Shown here: in pieces, positions 15,864-23,277 of the stretch
Layout: every line of letters starts with the position of its first letter
Position numbering within the stretch: position 1 is the stretch's first letter
Source: an uncultured Bacteroidales bacterium
GTDB lineage: Bacteria; Bacteroidota; Bacteroidia; Bacteroidales; Paludibacteraceae
Length of the DNA: 55,894 bases
Reading direction: 5' to 3'
Assembly (NCBI GenBank): GCA_934716995.1
Contig: CAKUYO010000015.1
Location: forward strand, 1 to 55,894
The notes under the pieces: generated by a model
The model's database searches: none
Told to the model about the DNA's origin: nothing
The model's input: the letters and a program-made list of their open reading frames with translations, nothing else
Translations under genes and position numbers: made by a program

Positions 15864-18707
15864 ATGGCAGCAAACGAATTATTACGCCGACAGGTGTCGG
15901 AACGCCCTATTATTTACGCCTATTCCGATACGCGTTATCCCAATATGCTCAAGGTGGGCTTTACCTCGCGCGACGTCGAAACCCGTATGCACGAGCATTA
16001 CCCCACGTTGGTGCCGGGGCAGTCGTGGCACGTGGAGTTGGTTCGCTCCGCCATGCGGCAGGACGGCTCTGTTTTCTCCGACAAAGAGGTGCACCGTGTG
16101 TTGCGCAATGCGCATATCCCCAACCCCGAAGGCGAGTGGTTCTACTGCACTATCCGGCAGGTGGAGCAGGCGATAGCCGCTGTGGCAAACAACGAGACAA
16201 CACTCCTTGCCCGCACACGCGATTTCCGTATGCGCCCCGAGCAGGCGGAGGCGGTTCGCAAGACAGCGGCGTATTTCCGTTCCTTTGCCAAAGACCCTGC
16301 CAACGAGGGTATGACGGCGCATTTTCTTTGGAATGCCAAGATGCGTTTCGGCAAAACGTTCACCGCCTATCAGTTGGCACGCGAGATGCGCTGGAAACAC
16401 GTCTTGGTGCTGACATTCAAACCTGCCGTTAAGACCGCTTGGAAAGAGGACTTGCTTACCCACAAGGATTTTGCCGACTGGGTCTTTGTCGAAAAACAGG
16501 ACAACCGCGAGTTCAACCATGTGGACTTGACGCAGCGTTTTGTCTGCTTCGCCTCGTTCCAGGACGTGCTCGGCACCAACAGCGTCGGTGGTATCAAAGC
16601 CACCAACGAGTGGATTCAGACCGTGCCGTGGGACTGTATCATCTTGGACGAATACCACTTCGGTGCATGGGGCAAGAACGCCAAAGAGTTCTACAACAAG
16701 CAGGATGTCGCCAACCGTATCATAGAGGAAACCCGCAGTCTCTATGCCGAAGATGCGTCTTCCCGCAAAGAATTGGAAATTCGCGAGACGTTTGACGAAG
16801 AACTGATGCCGCTTCAGACCCGCTATTATCTCTATCTGTCGGGCACGCCCTTCCGTGCCATCGCGAGCGGTGAGTTTATCGAGGAGCAGATTTTCAACTG
16901 GACGTACTCCGATGAGCAAGCCGCCAAAGAGGCGTGGCAAGGGGCGGACAATCCCTACAAAGCCCTGCCGAAAATGGTTATGCTCACCTACCAACTCCCC
17001 GAAAAAATACGCGAGGTGGCGGAGCAGGGCGAGTTCAACGAGTTCGACCTCAACGAGTTTTTCCGTGCCGAGAACGACCGGTTTATCCACGAGGAGTATG
17101 TGCAGAAGTGGGTGGATCTGATTCATGGTGCCTATACGGAAAACATTGTTTCCGACCTCAAACTGGCGGCGGAGAAACCGCCAATGCCTTTCTCCGATGC
17201 CCGCTTGCTGGACTATCTGCGCCATACCTATTGGTTCCTGCCCTCCGTTGCGGCTTGCCGTGCGATGGTGCACTTGCTCCGCAAGCCCGTGAACAACAAG
17301 TTTTTCGAGCGTTTTCATATCATCGTGGCGGCAGGCAGCGAGGCGGGTATGGGTGCCGATGCCGTTCTGCCCGTATATGCCGAGATGGGCAACCCGCAGG
17401 AGAACTACACCATTACGCTTTCGTGCGGCAAACTCTCTACGGGCGTTACTGTCAAGCCGTGGACGGGTATTTTTATGCTCCGTAATTCGTCCTCGCCGGA
17501 GACCTATTTCCAAGCCGCTTTCCGTGTGCAGTCGCCGTGGACTATGCGCAACGAGTGGGGCGAAGAGGTCGTCCTGAAGCCGCTCTGCTATGTGTTTGAT
17601 TTTGCCCCCAACCGTGCCTTGCGCCAAGTGGCGGAGTATAGTTGCCGTCTGAGCGTCAATGACCACAACCCCGAGCAGAAAGTGGCGGAGTTTATCCGTT
17701 TCCTGCCTATCCTTGCCTACGACGGCAGCAGTATGAAGCAGATTGATGCGGCGGGTATCTTGGATATGGCTATGTCGGGTACTACGGCTACTCTACTGGC
17801 ACGCCGTTGGGAGAGTGCGTTGCTGGTCAATGTGGACAATGGTACGCTCAACCGCCTGTTACACAGTCCCGATGCTATGCAGGCACTGATGAATATCGAG
17901 GGGTTCCGTGCGCTCAACCGGGACATCGAAACCATTATCAACAAGTCCGAAACGGTAAAAAAAGCCAAAAAAGAGAAGGGCGAGAACCTGACACCCCGGG
18001 AGAAAAAACAACTGAGCGAGGAGGAGAAAGAATACAAGTCCAAACGCAAGGAGATACAGGAAAAACTCATCAAGTTTGCCACCCGTATCCCCGTCTTTAT
18101 GTACCTGACCGACTACCGCGAATATACGCTCTATGATGTAATCCGTCAGTTGGAACCCGACCTATTCCGCAAGGTCACGGGCTTGACGCTGCATGATTTC
18201 GACTTGTTGGTCTCGCTCGGAGTCTTCAATCGCGAACTGATGAACGATGCCGTCTATAAGTTCAAACGCTATGAGGACGCGTCTCTGGTCTATACGGGTA
18301 TCAATACCCACGAAGGCGAGAACATCGGCGGTTTTGATACCGTCATATCCGCCGAGACCTACCAATCACAAGTCCCTGTCTTTCACCCCGAACAGACAGA
18401 ACTGCCCGAAATGCCCTCCAATCATCAACCCGTAAAGGTAGCATCCGGGGACGCGGGCGCCTGTAGGATTCCCGCAAGCACCGGGGACGCGGGCGCCCCG
18501 CCCGCGGTAGTATCTGCCCACAAAGAGCAAGAGCCATCCGCCCCGTGGCTGTCTTTGCAAATCGGGGATAATGTAACCCATCGTTCCCTTGGCAGCGGCA
18601 TCATCACCTCTATGGATAACACCTATATAAAAGTACGTTTTGTAAATACAGAAAAGAAATTCTATTTCCCGGGGTGTTTCGAGAAAGGCTATTTCATAAT
18701 GCCCTGA
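15864..18707 (+). CDS. Restriction nuclease-helicase with an N-terminal T5orf172 (GIY-YIG-like) domain
   Basis: This 947-residue protein begins with a T5orf172-type nuclease region (about residues 15-110, with YSDTRYPNMLKVGFTSRDV and a later GEWF). It continues as a superfamily 2 helicase/translocase: Walker A-like NAKMRFGKTFTAYQ near residue 160, DEYH at 262-265, and YLSGTPFRAI near 325. A charged coiled-coil-like stretch spans about 685-735, and the last 55 residues look like a small beta-barrel of the kind seen at helicase C termini. Residues about 861-882 are encoded by a GC-rich palindromic repeat inserted in frame. With the two methylase-type genes upstream it forms a complete restriction-modification locus. 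The recognition site is unknown. Confidence 0.87.
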   Translation: MAANELLRRQVSERPIIYAYSDTRYPNMLKVGFTSRDVETRMHEHYPTLVPGQSWHVELVRSAMRQDGSVFSDKEVHRVLRNAHIPNPEGEWFYCTIRQVEQAIAAVANNETTLLARTRDFRMRPEQAEAVRKTAAYFRSFAKDPANEGMTAHFLWNAKMRFGKTFTAYQLAREMRWKHVLVLTFKPAVKTAWKEDLLTHKDFADWVFVEKQDNREFNHVDLTQRFVCFASFQDVLGTNSVGGIKATNEWIQTVPWDCIILDEYHFGAWGKNAKEFYNKQDVANRIIEETRSLYAEDASSRKELEIRETFDEELMPLQTRYYLYLSGTPFRAIASGEFIEEQIFNWTYSDEQAAKEAWQGADNPYKALPKMVMLTYQLPEKIREVAEQGEFNEFDLNEFFRAENDRFIHEEYVQKWVDLIHGAYTENIVSDLKLAAEKPPMPFSDARLLDYLRHTYWFLPSVAACRAMVHLLRKPVNNKFFERFHIIVAAGSEAGMGADAVLPVYAEMGNPQENYTITLSCGKLSTGVTVKPWTGIFMLRNSSSPETYFQAAFRVQSPWTMRNEWGEEVVLKPLCYVFDFAPNRALRQVAEYSCRLSVNDHNPEQKVAEFIRFLPILAYDGSSMKQIDAAGILDMAMSGTTATLLARRWESALLVNVDNGTLNRLLHSPDAMQALMNIEGFRALNRDIETIINKSETVKKAKKEKGENLTPREKKQLSEEEKEYKSKRKEIQEKLIKFATRIPVFMYLTDYREYTLYDVIRQLEPDLFRKVTGLTLHDFDLLVSLGVFNRELMNDAVYKFKRYEDASLVYTGINTHEGENIGGFDTVISAETYQSQVPVFHPEQTELPEMPSNHQPVKVASGDAGACRIPASTGDAGAPPAVVSAHKEQEPSAPWLSLQIGDNVTHRSLGSGIITSMDNTYIKVRFVNTEKKFYFPGCFEKGYFIMP
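18445..18508 (+). repeat. GC-rich palindromic element, two copies in frame inside the restriction gene
   Basis: CCGGGGACGCGGGCGCC occurs at 18445-18461 and again at 18481-18497. The second copy continues into a near-perfect palindrome in which CGCGGGCG pairs with CGCCCGCG. The insertion keeps the reading frame and encodes a low-complexity peptide rich in Gly, Ala and Pro just before the C-terminal domain. Confidence 0.7.
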
Positions 18708-18720
18708 TTGCTATAAACAC

Positions 18721-18742
18721 AGGTGGATGTCAGGTGGTGAAG
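18721..18742 (+). repeat. Short 11-base-period repeat after the restriction gene
   Basis: There are two units, AGGTGGATGTC and AGGTGGTGAAG. A further AGGTGGATACC lies near 18820. Between them are small hairpins, such as GTGTGCGTAGCACAC and AGCCCTGTGGGCT. Confidence 0.55.
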
Positions 18743-18859
18743 CGTAAGGCGGGTGTGCGTAGCACACTGAGCGCCGTAGCGACACGAAGCCCTGTGGGCT
18801 GAGTAGAACTCCTTATAGCAGGTGGATACCCTGAAAAACATTGCGCATTTGCATTACGC

Positions 18860-18890
18860 TTGCACAATTCTATTTTTTTTGTTACCTTTG
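18860..18890 (+). promoter_or_regulatory. Promoter of the TetR-family gene
   Basis: TTGC (18860-18863), 19 bases, TACCTTTG (18883-18890): an exact Bacteroidota consensus match about 45 bases before the start codon at 18935. Confidence 0.85.
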
Positions 18891-18934
18891 CGGACTGATA
18901 AGATGTATGTTCAACCCACAGACAACACCACAAC

Positions 18935-19549
18935 ATGAAAGACAGAAGGGAATACATTATCACAAAGGCGATGGAGTTGTATGCGCTCAACGGCTACAAC
19001 AACGTTTCCATCACCGACTTGCAGATTGCGCTCGATATGGGGCGCGGGACGTTGTACTACTATTTCAAGTCGCAGGACGAGTTGTTCCAGGTTTGTATGG
19101 AGCGTTATTTTATGCGTCCGAAACAGCAGGCGTTGCAGCAGCCCGATACCATTCTCGTTCCCGATATGATACAGGCTATGCTCGGCTATCTGGATAGTCT
19201 GCAAGACGCCCTGCAAACCTTTGAGAACAAAAACATCAACACGACCAATGTGGTGAATCTGATGTTCACCGCCTACAATCTTTTTCCCCTGCTCTCCCGC
19301 AAAGCCAAACGGCTCTATACTGCCGAGATCGAACTTTGGAAAAAGGCTATCCGCAACAGTATCCGTGCAGGGCAAGTTCGCTCAGGTGTAAACATCGACT
19401 TGCTGGCACTTATGTTCACCCATGTCAAAGACGGCTACGACAGCGGTCAAAACGGTGAAACTATGGACTTTAACATATTCCCCCAACAGTACAACTACCT
19501 GTACGAATTAATCAAACCGCTACCAACTAATCAGCAAAGTGGTCTTTAA
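18935..19549 (+). CDS. TetR-family transcriptional regulator
   Basis: This 204-residue protein has an N-terminal TetR helix-turn-helix: an AMELYALNGYNNVSITDL stretch, then MGRGTLYYYFKSQDELF at about residues 34-50. The remaining helices form a ligand-binding and dimerisation domain without close match to a sensor I know. It sits upstream of a long-chain acyl-CoA ligase gene whose promoter region contains a perfect palindrome (19654-19667), so a role in controlling fatty-acid activation is likely, with an acyl-CoA or fatty acid as a reasonable guess for the ligand. The target link is inferred from position only. Confidence 0.9.
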   Translation: MKDRREYIITKAMELYALNGYNNVSITDLQIALDMGRGTLYYYFKSQDELFQVCMERYFMRPKQQALQQPDTILVPDMIQAMLGYLDSLQDALQTFENKNINTTNVVNLMFTAYNLFPLLSRKAKRLYTAEIELWKKAIRNSIRAGQVRSGVNIDLLALMFTHVKDGYDSGQNGETMDFNIFPQQYNYLYELIKPLPTNQQSGL

Positions 19550-19603
19550 GGACTTTAAGCACCTTAATGACCTTAATGACCTTAATGACCTTAATGACCT
19601 TTC
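19542..19603 (+). repeat. 9-base tandem repeat after the TetR gene
   Basis: Units of 9 bases run across the end of the TetR gene. Two degenerate ones (of the form GGACTTTAA) are followed by four perfect copies of CCTTAATGA (19562-19597). The first unit overlaps the stop codon, so slippage could alter the C-terminus. Confidence 0.75.
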
Positions 19604-19653
19604 CCCCCTAATAATCTTATAGATATGCGGTTTGTATGTCGTATTTTTTCACT

Positions 19654-19687
19654 TGAACAGTCGTTCAGTTAAAAAGCAGTACCTTTG
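19654..19687 (+). promoter_or_regulatory. Palindromic operator and -7 box before the acyl-CoA ligase gene
   Basis: TGAACAGTCGTTCA (19654-19667) is an inverted repeat of TGAAC and GTTCA with a 4-base spacer, the usual shape of a TetR operator. It lies over the -33 region of a promoter whose -7 box is TACCTTTG (19680-19687). Binding there would block transcription of the ligase gene. Confidence 0.65.
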
Positions 19688-19744
19688 TGGCTGTACAATG
19701 CGTAATTCATAATTCGTAATTCGACATTCATAATTATATATAGT

Positions 19745-21403
19745 ATGGCAACGAAACATTATTTGGAGTTCCTGCAAGGAACGATGAAGAAACGTTGGAA
19801 CGAGTTGGCTCTTGCCGACTTGGACAGCGATAACAAGTACACGTATGCTCATTTGGCAGAACAAATTGAGCGTTTGCACGCTACTTTCGAGGCGCTCGGT
19901 ATCAAAGAGGGCGACAAGGTGGCTCTCTGCGGACGCAACTGCGCCAACTGGGGCGTTACGTTCCTCGCTATCGAGACCTACAAAGCGGTGGCTGTCAGTA
20001 TCCTGCCCGATTTCACCGGTGAGGGTATTCAGAACCTGGTCAACCACTCCGAGGCAAGCCTGCTCTTTGTGGGACCCAACGTAAAGAAGAAAGTGCAGTT
20101 TGATACAATGCCTGGTCTTAAAGCGATGGTCTTTATGGACGATTTTTCGCTTGTGGCGGCAAAAGACGAGGAGACCGCCAAAGCCTTTGAGCAATCGGGC
20201 GACCTCTTCGCCCAGAAATACCCCAAGGGCGTACAGAAAGAAGACCTCCACTACCCGACCGACAACATCAACGAGTTGGCACTGATCAACTACACATCGG
20301 GTACTACCAGTGCACCGAAGGGCGTTATGCTTAGTCATTTGAACCTTAGCGGAAACGTGGAATTCGCCTGCAATCGTATTCCCCACCGTCCGGGCGACCG
20401 CGTTCTATCGATGCTGCCTATCGCCCACATGTTCGGCTTGATGTTCGAGTTCCTCTATCAGGTGTGCGATGGTGCTGAGGTCTATTTCCTTACCAAAGCC
20501 CCCACCCCATCCACGCTGATGAAGGCGTTTGCACAGGTACATCCGTTTATGATCCTTACCGTGCCGCTCGTTATCGAGAAAATCGTCAAGAAGAGCGTGC
20601 TGCCGGCTATCAACAAACCCGCCATGAAGGTGCTGTGGCATACACCCGGTGTCAATATCATTATCCGAAAGAAAGTGAACGAGAAACTGATGACGGCTTT
20701 CGGCGGACAATTGCGCCACCTGATTATCGGCGGTGCCGCCCTCAACCAGGAAGTGGAGCAGTGCCTCAAAGACATCAAGTTTGTCTATTGCGTGGGCTAT
20801 GGTATGACCGAGTGCGGTCCGTTGATTTCGTACGAAGACTGGTTCCGCTTCAAGTTCCACTCCTGCGGCAAAGACCTGCCACAATGCCATGTGCGCGTCG
20901 ATTCGGAAGACCCGCAGCATAAAGAGGGCGAACTGCAGGTGAGCGGCATCAACGTTATGATGGGCTACTACAAGAACGAGGAAGCCACCAAGGCGGTCTT
21001 CACCGAAGACGGTTGGATGCGCACGGGAGACCTCGGTATCATTGACAAAGACGGCAATATCTTTATCAAAGGCCGTTGCAAGAATATGATTCTCGGTCCT
21101 TCGGGTCAGAACATCTACCCGGAGGAAATTGAGGACAAACTGAATAATATGCCTTGCGTGGTAGAGTCGGTCGTAGTGGATCGTGGTGGTGGCAAACTCG
21201 TTGCCCTCGTCTTCCCCGACAACACTCCCGAAGGCAAGAAACTGCTCCATGGTGCCAACAACTTCAACGAATTGATGGAGCAGAACCGCAAGGAACTGAA
21301 CAAACAACTCCCGCAGTACAGCCAAATCACCGCTATCGAACTGGTAGCCAACGAGTTTGAGAAAACTCCGAAACGCTCTATCAAGCGTTTTATGTACAAG
21401 TAA
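19745..21403 (+). CDS. Long-chain fatty acid--CoA ligase (AMP-binding enzyme)
   Basis: This 552-residue adenylate-forming enzyme activates a carboxylic acid with ATP and CoA. The P-loop-like signature NYTSGTTSAPKGVMLSH is at about residues 181-197, followed by GYGMTECGPLIS near 355 and the GDLGIIDKDGNIFIKGR region near 430. The C-terminal lysine of the adenylation domain is probably in KTPKRSIKRF. Length and motifs fit the long-chain acyl-CoA synthetase branch, but the exact chain length is not readable. There is no membrane segment. It lies behind a TetR-type operator and is followed, after two lipoprotein genes, by an SDR and an aldehyde dehydrogenase, a set suited to fatty aldehyde or fatty acid metabolism. 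Confidence 0.9.
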   Translation: MATKHYLEFLQGTMKKRWNELALADLDSDNKYTYAHLAEQIERLHATFEALGIKEGDKVALCGRNCANWGVTFLAIETYKAVAVSILPDFTGEGIQNLVNHSEASLLFVGPNVKKKVQFDTMPGLKAMVFMDDFSLVAAKDEETAKAFEQSGDLFAQKYPKGVQKEDLHYPTDNINELALINYTSGTTSAPKGVMLSHLNLSGNVEFACNRIPHRPGDRVLSMLPIAHMFGLMFEFLYQVCDGAEVYFLTKAPTPSTLMKAFAQVHPFMILTVPLVIEKIVKKSVLPAINKPAMKVLWHTPGVNIIIRKKVNEKLMTAFGGQLRHLIIGGAALNQEVEQCLKDIKFVYCVGYGMTECGPLISYEDWFRFKFHSCGKDLPQCHVRVDSEDPQHKEGELQVSGINVMMGYYKNEEATKAVFTEDGWMRTGDLGIIDKDGNIFIKGRCKNMILGPSGQNIYPEEIEDKLNNMPCVVESVVVDRGGGKLVALVFPDNTPEGKKLLHGANNFNELMEQNRKELNKQLPQYSQITAIELVANEFEKTPKRSIKRFMYK

Positions 21404-21443
21404 TTTCTGCTTTTTATAGTTCTTTTGTAAGGCGTATCCTTTT

Positions 21444-21482
21444 CTCATAGTATTTGCAGCCTATGCTGCAAAATACTATGAG
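21444..21482 (+). repeat. Long hairpin after the acyl-CoA ligase gene
   Basis: CTCATAGTATTTGCAG pairs with CTGCAAAATACTATGAG (one bulged base) around a 6-base loop, giving a 16-base-pair stem. No T run follows, so it is not a classical terminator. It might still limit read-through or stabilise the mRNA end. Confidence 0.6.
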
Positions 21483-21496
21483 CAGGGTATGACTAC

Positions 21497-21544
21497 ACCC
21501 TTATTGTCTCTTTTTCTGCTTCCTACCCCGCACGCAATAAGGGT
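21497..21544 (+). repeat. 10-base perfect inverted repeat upstream of the lipoprotein genes
   Basis: ACCCTTATTG (21497-21506) and CAATAAGGGT (21535-21544) are exact inverted copies 28 bases apart. It lies 54 bases before the first lipoprotein gene and could be an operator or the stem of a leader RNA. Confidence 0.5.
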
Positions 21545-21597
21545 AATAATGGTTATCTATAACAACGCCTCTAACCAAATAAAATTTATAAAATAAG

Positions 21598-21939
21598 ATG
21601 AAAAAGACAGCATTTATCCTATTGGTATTTCTTTCTTGTATAATTACCGGTTGCCATCAATTCATAGAACCAAATGTGCAAATAGGTGCAACCACCTTGT
21701 CCGTTGGAGATACCACATTTTTAGAGTGGAGCAATGTTAAATCTTTCCATGTAAACTTATTGCATCCGGAAGATTCTATATGTGTACTGATGGATTCTAC
21801 AAGCAATTCTATGAAAATATATGCTAATAAACCGGGAAACGATACATTATTTATATCCTATGACTTCCTGTATAGAGATGCATCTGGAGCACCCGGACAT
21901 CAAGGATTAGATTTTATCACTGTTTTGCCAAAAGAATAA
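21598..21939 (+). CDS. Small lipoprotein of unknown function
   Basis: This 113-residue protein starts with a lipoprotein signal peptide: MKK, a hydrophobic stretch, then the lipobox ITGC with Cys at about residue 19. The mature part is about 95 residues, beta-rich in appearance, with no known motif. It would be anchored in the inner or outer membrane facing the periplasm or the outside. A paralogue lies 6 bases downstream with the shared pattern LHPEDSIC/LHAEDSIC and the ending ITVLPKE. Both are AT-rich compared with their neighbours. I do not recognise the family. Confidence 0.8.
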   Translation: MKKTAFILLVFLSCIITGCHQFIEPNVQIGATTLSVGDTTFLEWSNVKSFHVNLLHPEDSICVLMDSTSNSMKIYANKPGNDTLFISYDFLYRDASGAPGHQGLDFITVLPKE

Positions 21940-21945
21940 AATAAT

Positions 21946-22278
21946 ATGAAAAAGACTATTTTTTATTGGCATCGGTTGTATGCTTGGCTTCATGTGAATA
22001 CAAACGCCCGGAGATAATTGTCGGAACGAACACCCTAACAGTAGGTGAAGAAACTATTATCGAGGTAAAACACCCACGCGTACGAGATATTTCATTTACA
22101 TTGCTCCATGCTGAAGATTCAATTTGTACTTTAAGCGACCGTACAAAAAAAACAATAATAGTACACGCCAATAAAGTCGGTATAGATACTATTGAGGTGG
22201 ATTATGTTTATACCCAAAGTATCTATGCCTATGGGGAATTCGAAATACGTTCCTATCACCGTTTTGCCGAAAGAATAA
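21946..22278 (+). pseudogene. Second small lipoprotein gene, broken by two one-base frameshifts
   Basis: The start codon at 21946 gives MKKTIF and then runs out of frame. Adding one T to the six-T run at 21959-21964 restores a perfect lipoprotein signal ending LASC, followed by a protein that resembles the preceding gene (TLTVGEETIIEV, LHAEDSIC, HANKVGIDTI). Near the end, removing one G from the GGGG at 22233-22236 restores the same terminal ITVLPKE and stop (22276-22278) as the upstream paralogue. So the gene carries a one-base loss and a one-base gain, both in homopolymers. It could be a pseudogene, a switchable gene or a sequencing artefact. Confidence 0.8.
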
Positions 22279-22287
22279 CCAGCTATA

Positions 22288-22353
22288 GCCTTGCCACAAG
22301 GCGCATTTTTCGCTCCCTGTTTTGGGCGAGTCTCGGAGCAGGGAGTTTTTCTC
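22288..22353 (+). terminator. Two consecutive terminators after the lipoprotein pair
   Basis: GCCTTG/CAAGGC forms a tight hairpin followed by GCATTTTT. Directly after it, CTCCCTG (22313-22319) pairs with CAGGGAG (22339-22345) before a T5 run. Both fit rho-independent termination. Confidence 0.75.
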
Positions 22354-22410
22354 TTGAAATCAATGCTATAGCGGCTATTCGCTATAGGCAAATATAAAAA
22401 GGTATTAGTT

Positions 22411-23220
22411 ATGACAAAGATTAAAGGAAAGAATGTCCTCATCACAGGTGGGGCATCCGGTATCGGAAAGATTATGGGGCGCATCTGCTTGGAGAAAGGT
22501 GCTGCAAACTTGATTATCTGGGATGTAAACCCCACATCGCTGGAAGCGACAAGCAAAGAACTCAGCCAGTACGGCGCAGTAAGCACGTATCAATTGGACA
22601 TCACCAACGACGAGCTGGTCGTAGAGACCTATCGTCAGGTGCTGGCACGGTTTGAGCGCATCGGCGTACTCATCAACTGCGCGGGCATCGTGCGCGGCAA
22701 CAAGACATTCAACCACAACACCATTGCCGATGTGCGCCTCACGTTCAATGTGAACAGTATCGCCCCGATGGTGCTTTCGCTCCAAGCCCTGCAACCGATG
22801 CTTGATCTCAACGAAGGTCATATATGCAATATCGCTTCCGAAGCAGGTATGATTTCCAACCCGAAAATGACGGTCTATGCCGCCAGCAAATGGGCGGTCA
22901 TCGGCTGGAGCGACTCGCTGCGTATCGAACTGAGCGAGATGAAAAAGAATGTCCACGTTACCACCATCGCCCCATACTACATCAATACGGGTATGTTCGA
23001 CGGTGTGGAATCGCCTATTTTTCCTATCCTCGACCCCGAAAAAACTGCCAAGAAGATCATCCGTGCCATCGAGCGCAACCAAGACTTCTGCGGACTGCCA
23101 TGGGGCTTCCATTTCGTACGCTTTATGCAGGGTATCTTGCCTACAAAACTGTTTGATTTTGTGTTTGGTACGGTTTTTGGTATCTTCAAGGCAATGGATC
23201 ATTTTACCGGACGGAAATAA
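22411..23220 (+). CDS. Short-chain dehydrogenase/reductase, possibly membrane-associated
   Basis: This 269-residue protein has the classical SDR signatures: the nucleotide-binding TGGASGIG at residues 12-19, a CAG within NCAGIVRG near 90, and the catalytic YxxxK as YAASK (Y156, K160). The last 40 or so residues are hydrophobic and aromatic (LFDFVFGTVFGIFKAMDHF), like retinol or sphinganine-type SDRs that attach to membranes. An aldehyde dehydrogenase follows about 57 bases downstream on the same strand, so the pair could oxidise or reduce a lipid-derived alcohol and aldehyde. The exact substrate cannot be read from the sequence. Confidence 0.9.
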   Translation: MTKIKGKNVLITGGASGIGKIMGRICLEKGAANLIIWDVNPTSLEATSKELSQYGAVSTYQLDITNDELVVETYRQVLARFERIGVLINCAGIVRGNKTFNHNTIADVRLTFNVNSIAPMVLSLQALQPMLDLNEGHICNIASEAGMISNPKMTVYAASKWAVIGWSDSLRIELSEMKKNVHVTTIAPYYINTGMFDGVESPIFPILDPEKTAKKIIRAIERNQDFCGLPWGFHFVRFMQGILPTKLFDFVFGTVFGIFKAMDHFTGRK

Positions 23221-23236
23221 ACCCGTTTCGCAGCAA

Positions 23237-23270
23237 CTTACAAAATTACACACTTACAAATTTACAAATT
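23237..23270 (+). repeat. Simple repeat of TTACAAATT words before the aldehyde dehydrogenase gene
   Basis: The stretch contains ACTTACAAATTTACAAATT and a preceding imperfect copy. Essentially the same sequence occurs at 53621-53658 before the SpoIID-like gene. Confidence 0.6.
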
Positions 23271-23277
23271 GAGTCCC

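Noticed and set aside
15882..17666. 594-codon minus-strand frame opposite the restriction helicase
   Set aside because: Antisense shadow; it shows no motif, and the plus strand has a consistent nuclease-helicase.
19542..19603. Possible plasmid-type iterons or replication origin
   Set aside because: The 9-base units lie at a gene end, with no replication gene or AT-rich origin region nearby.
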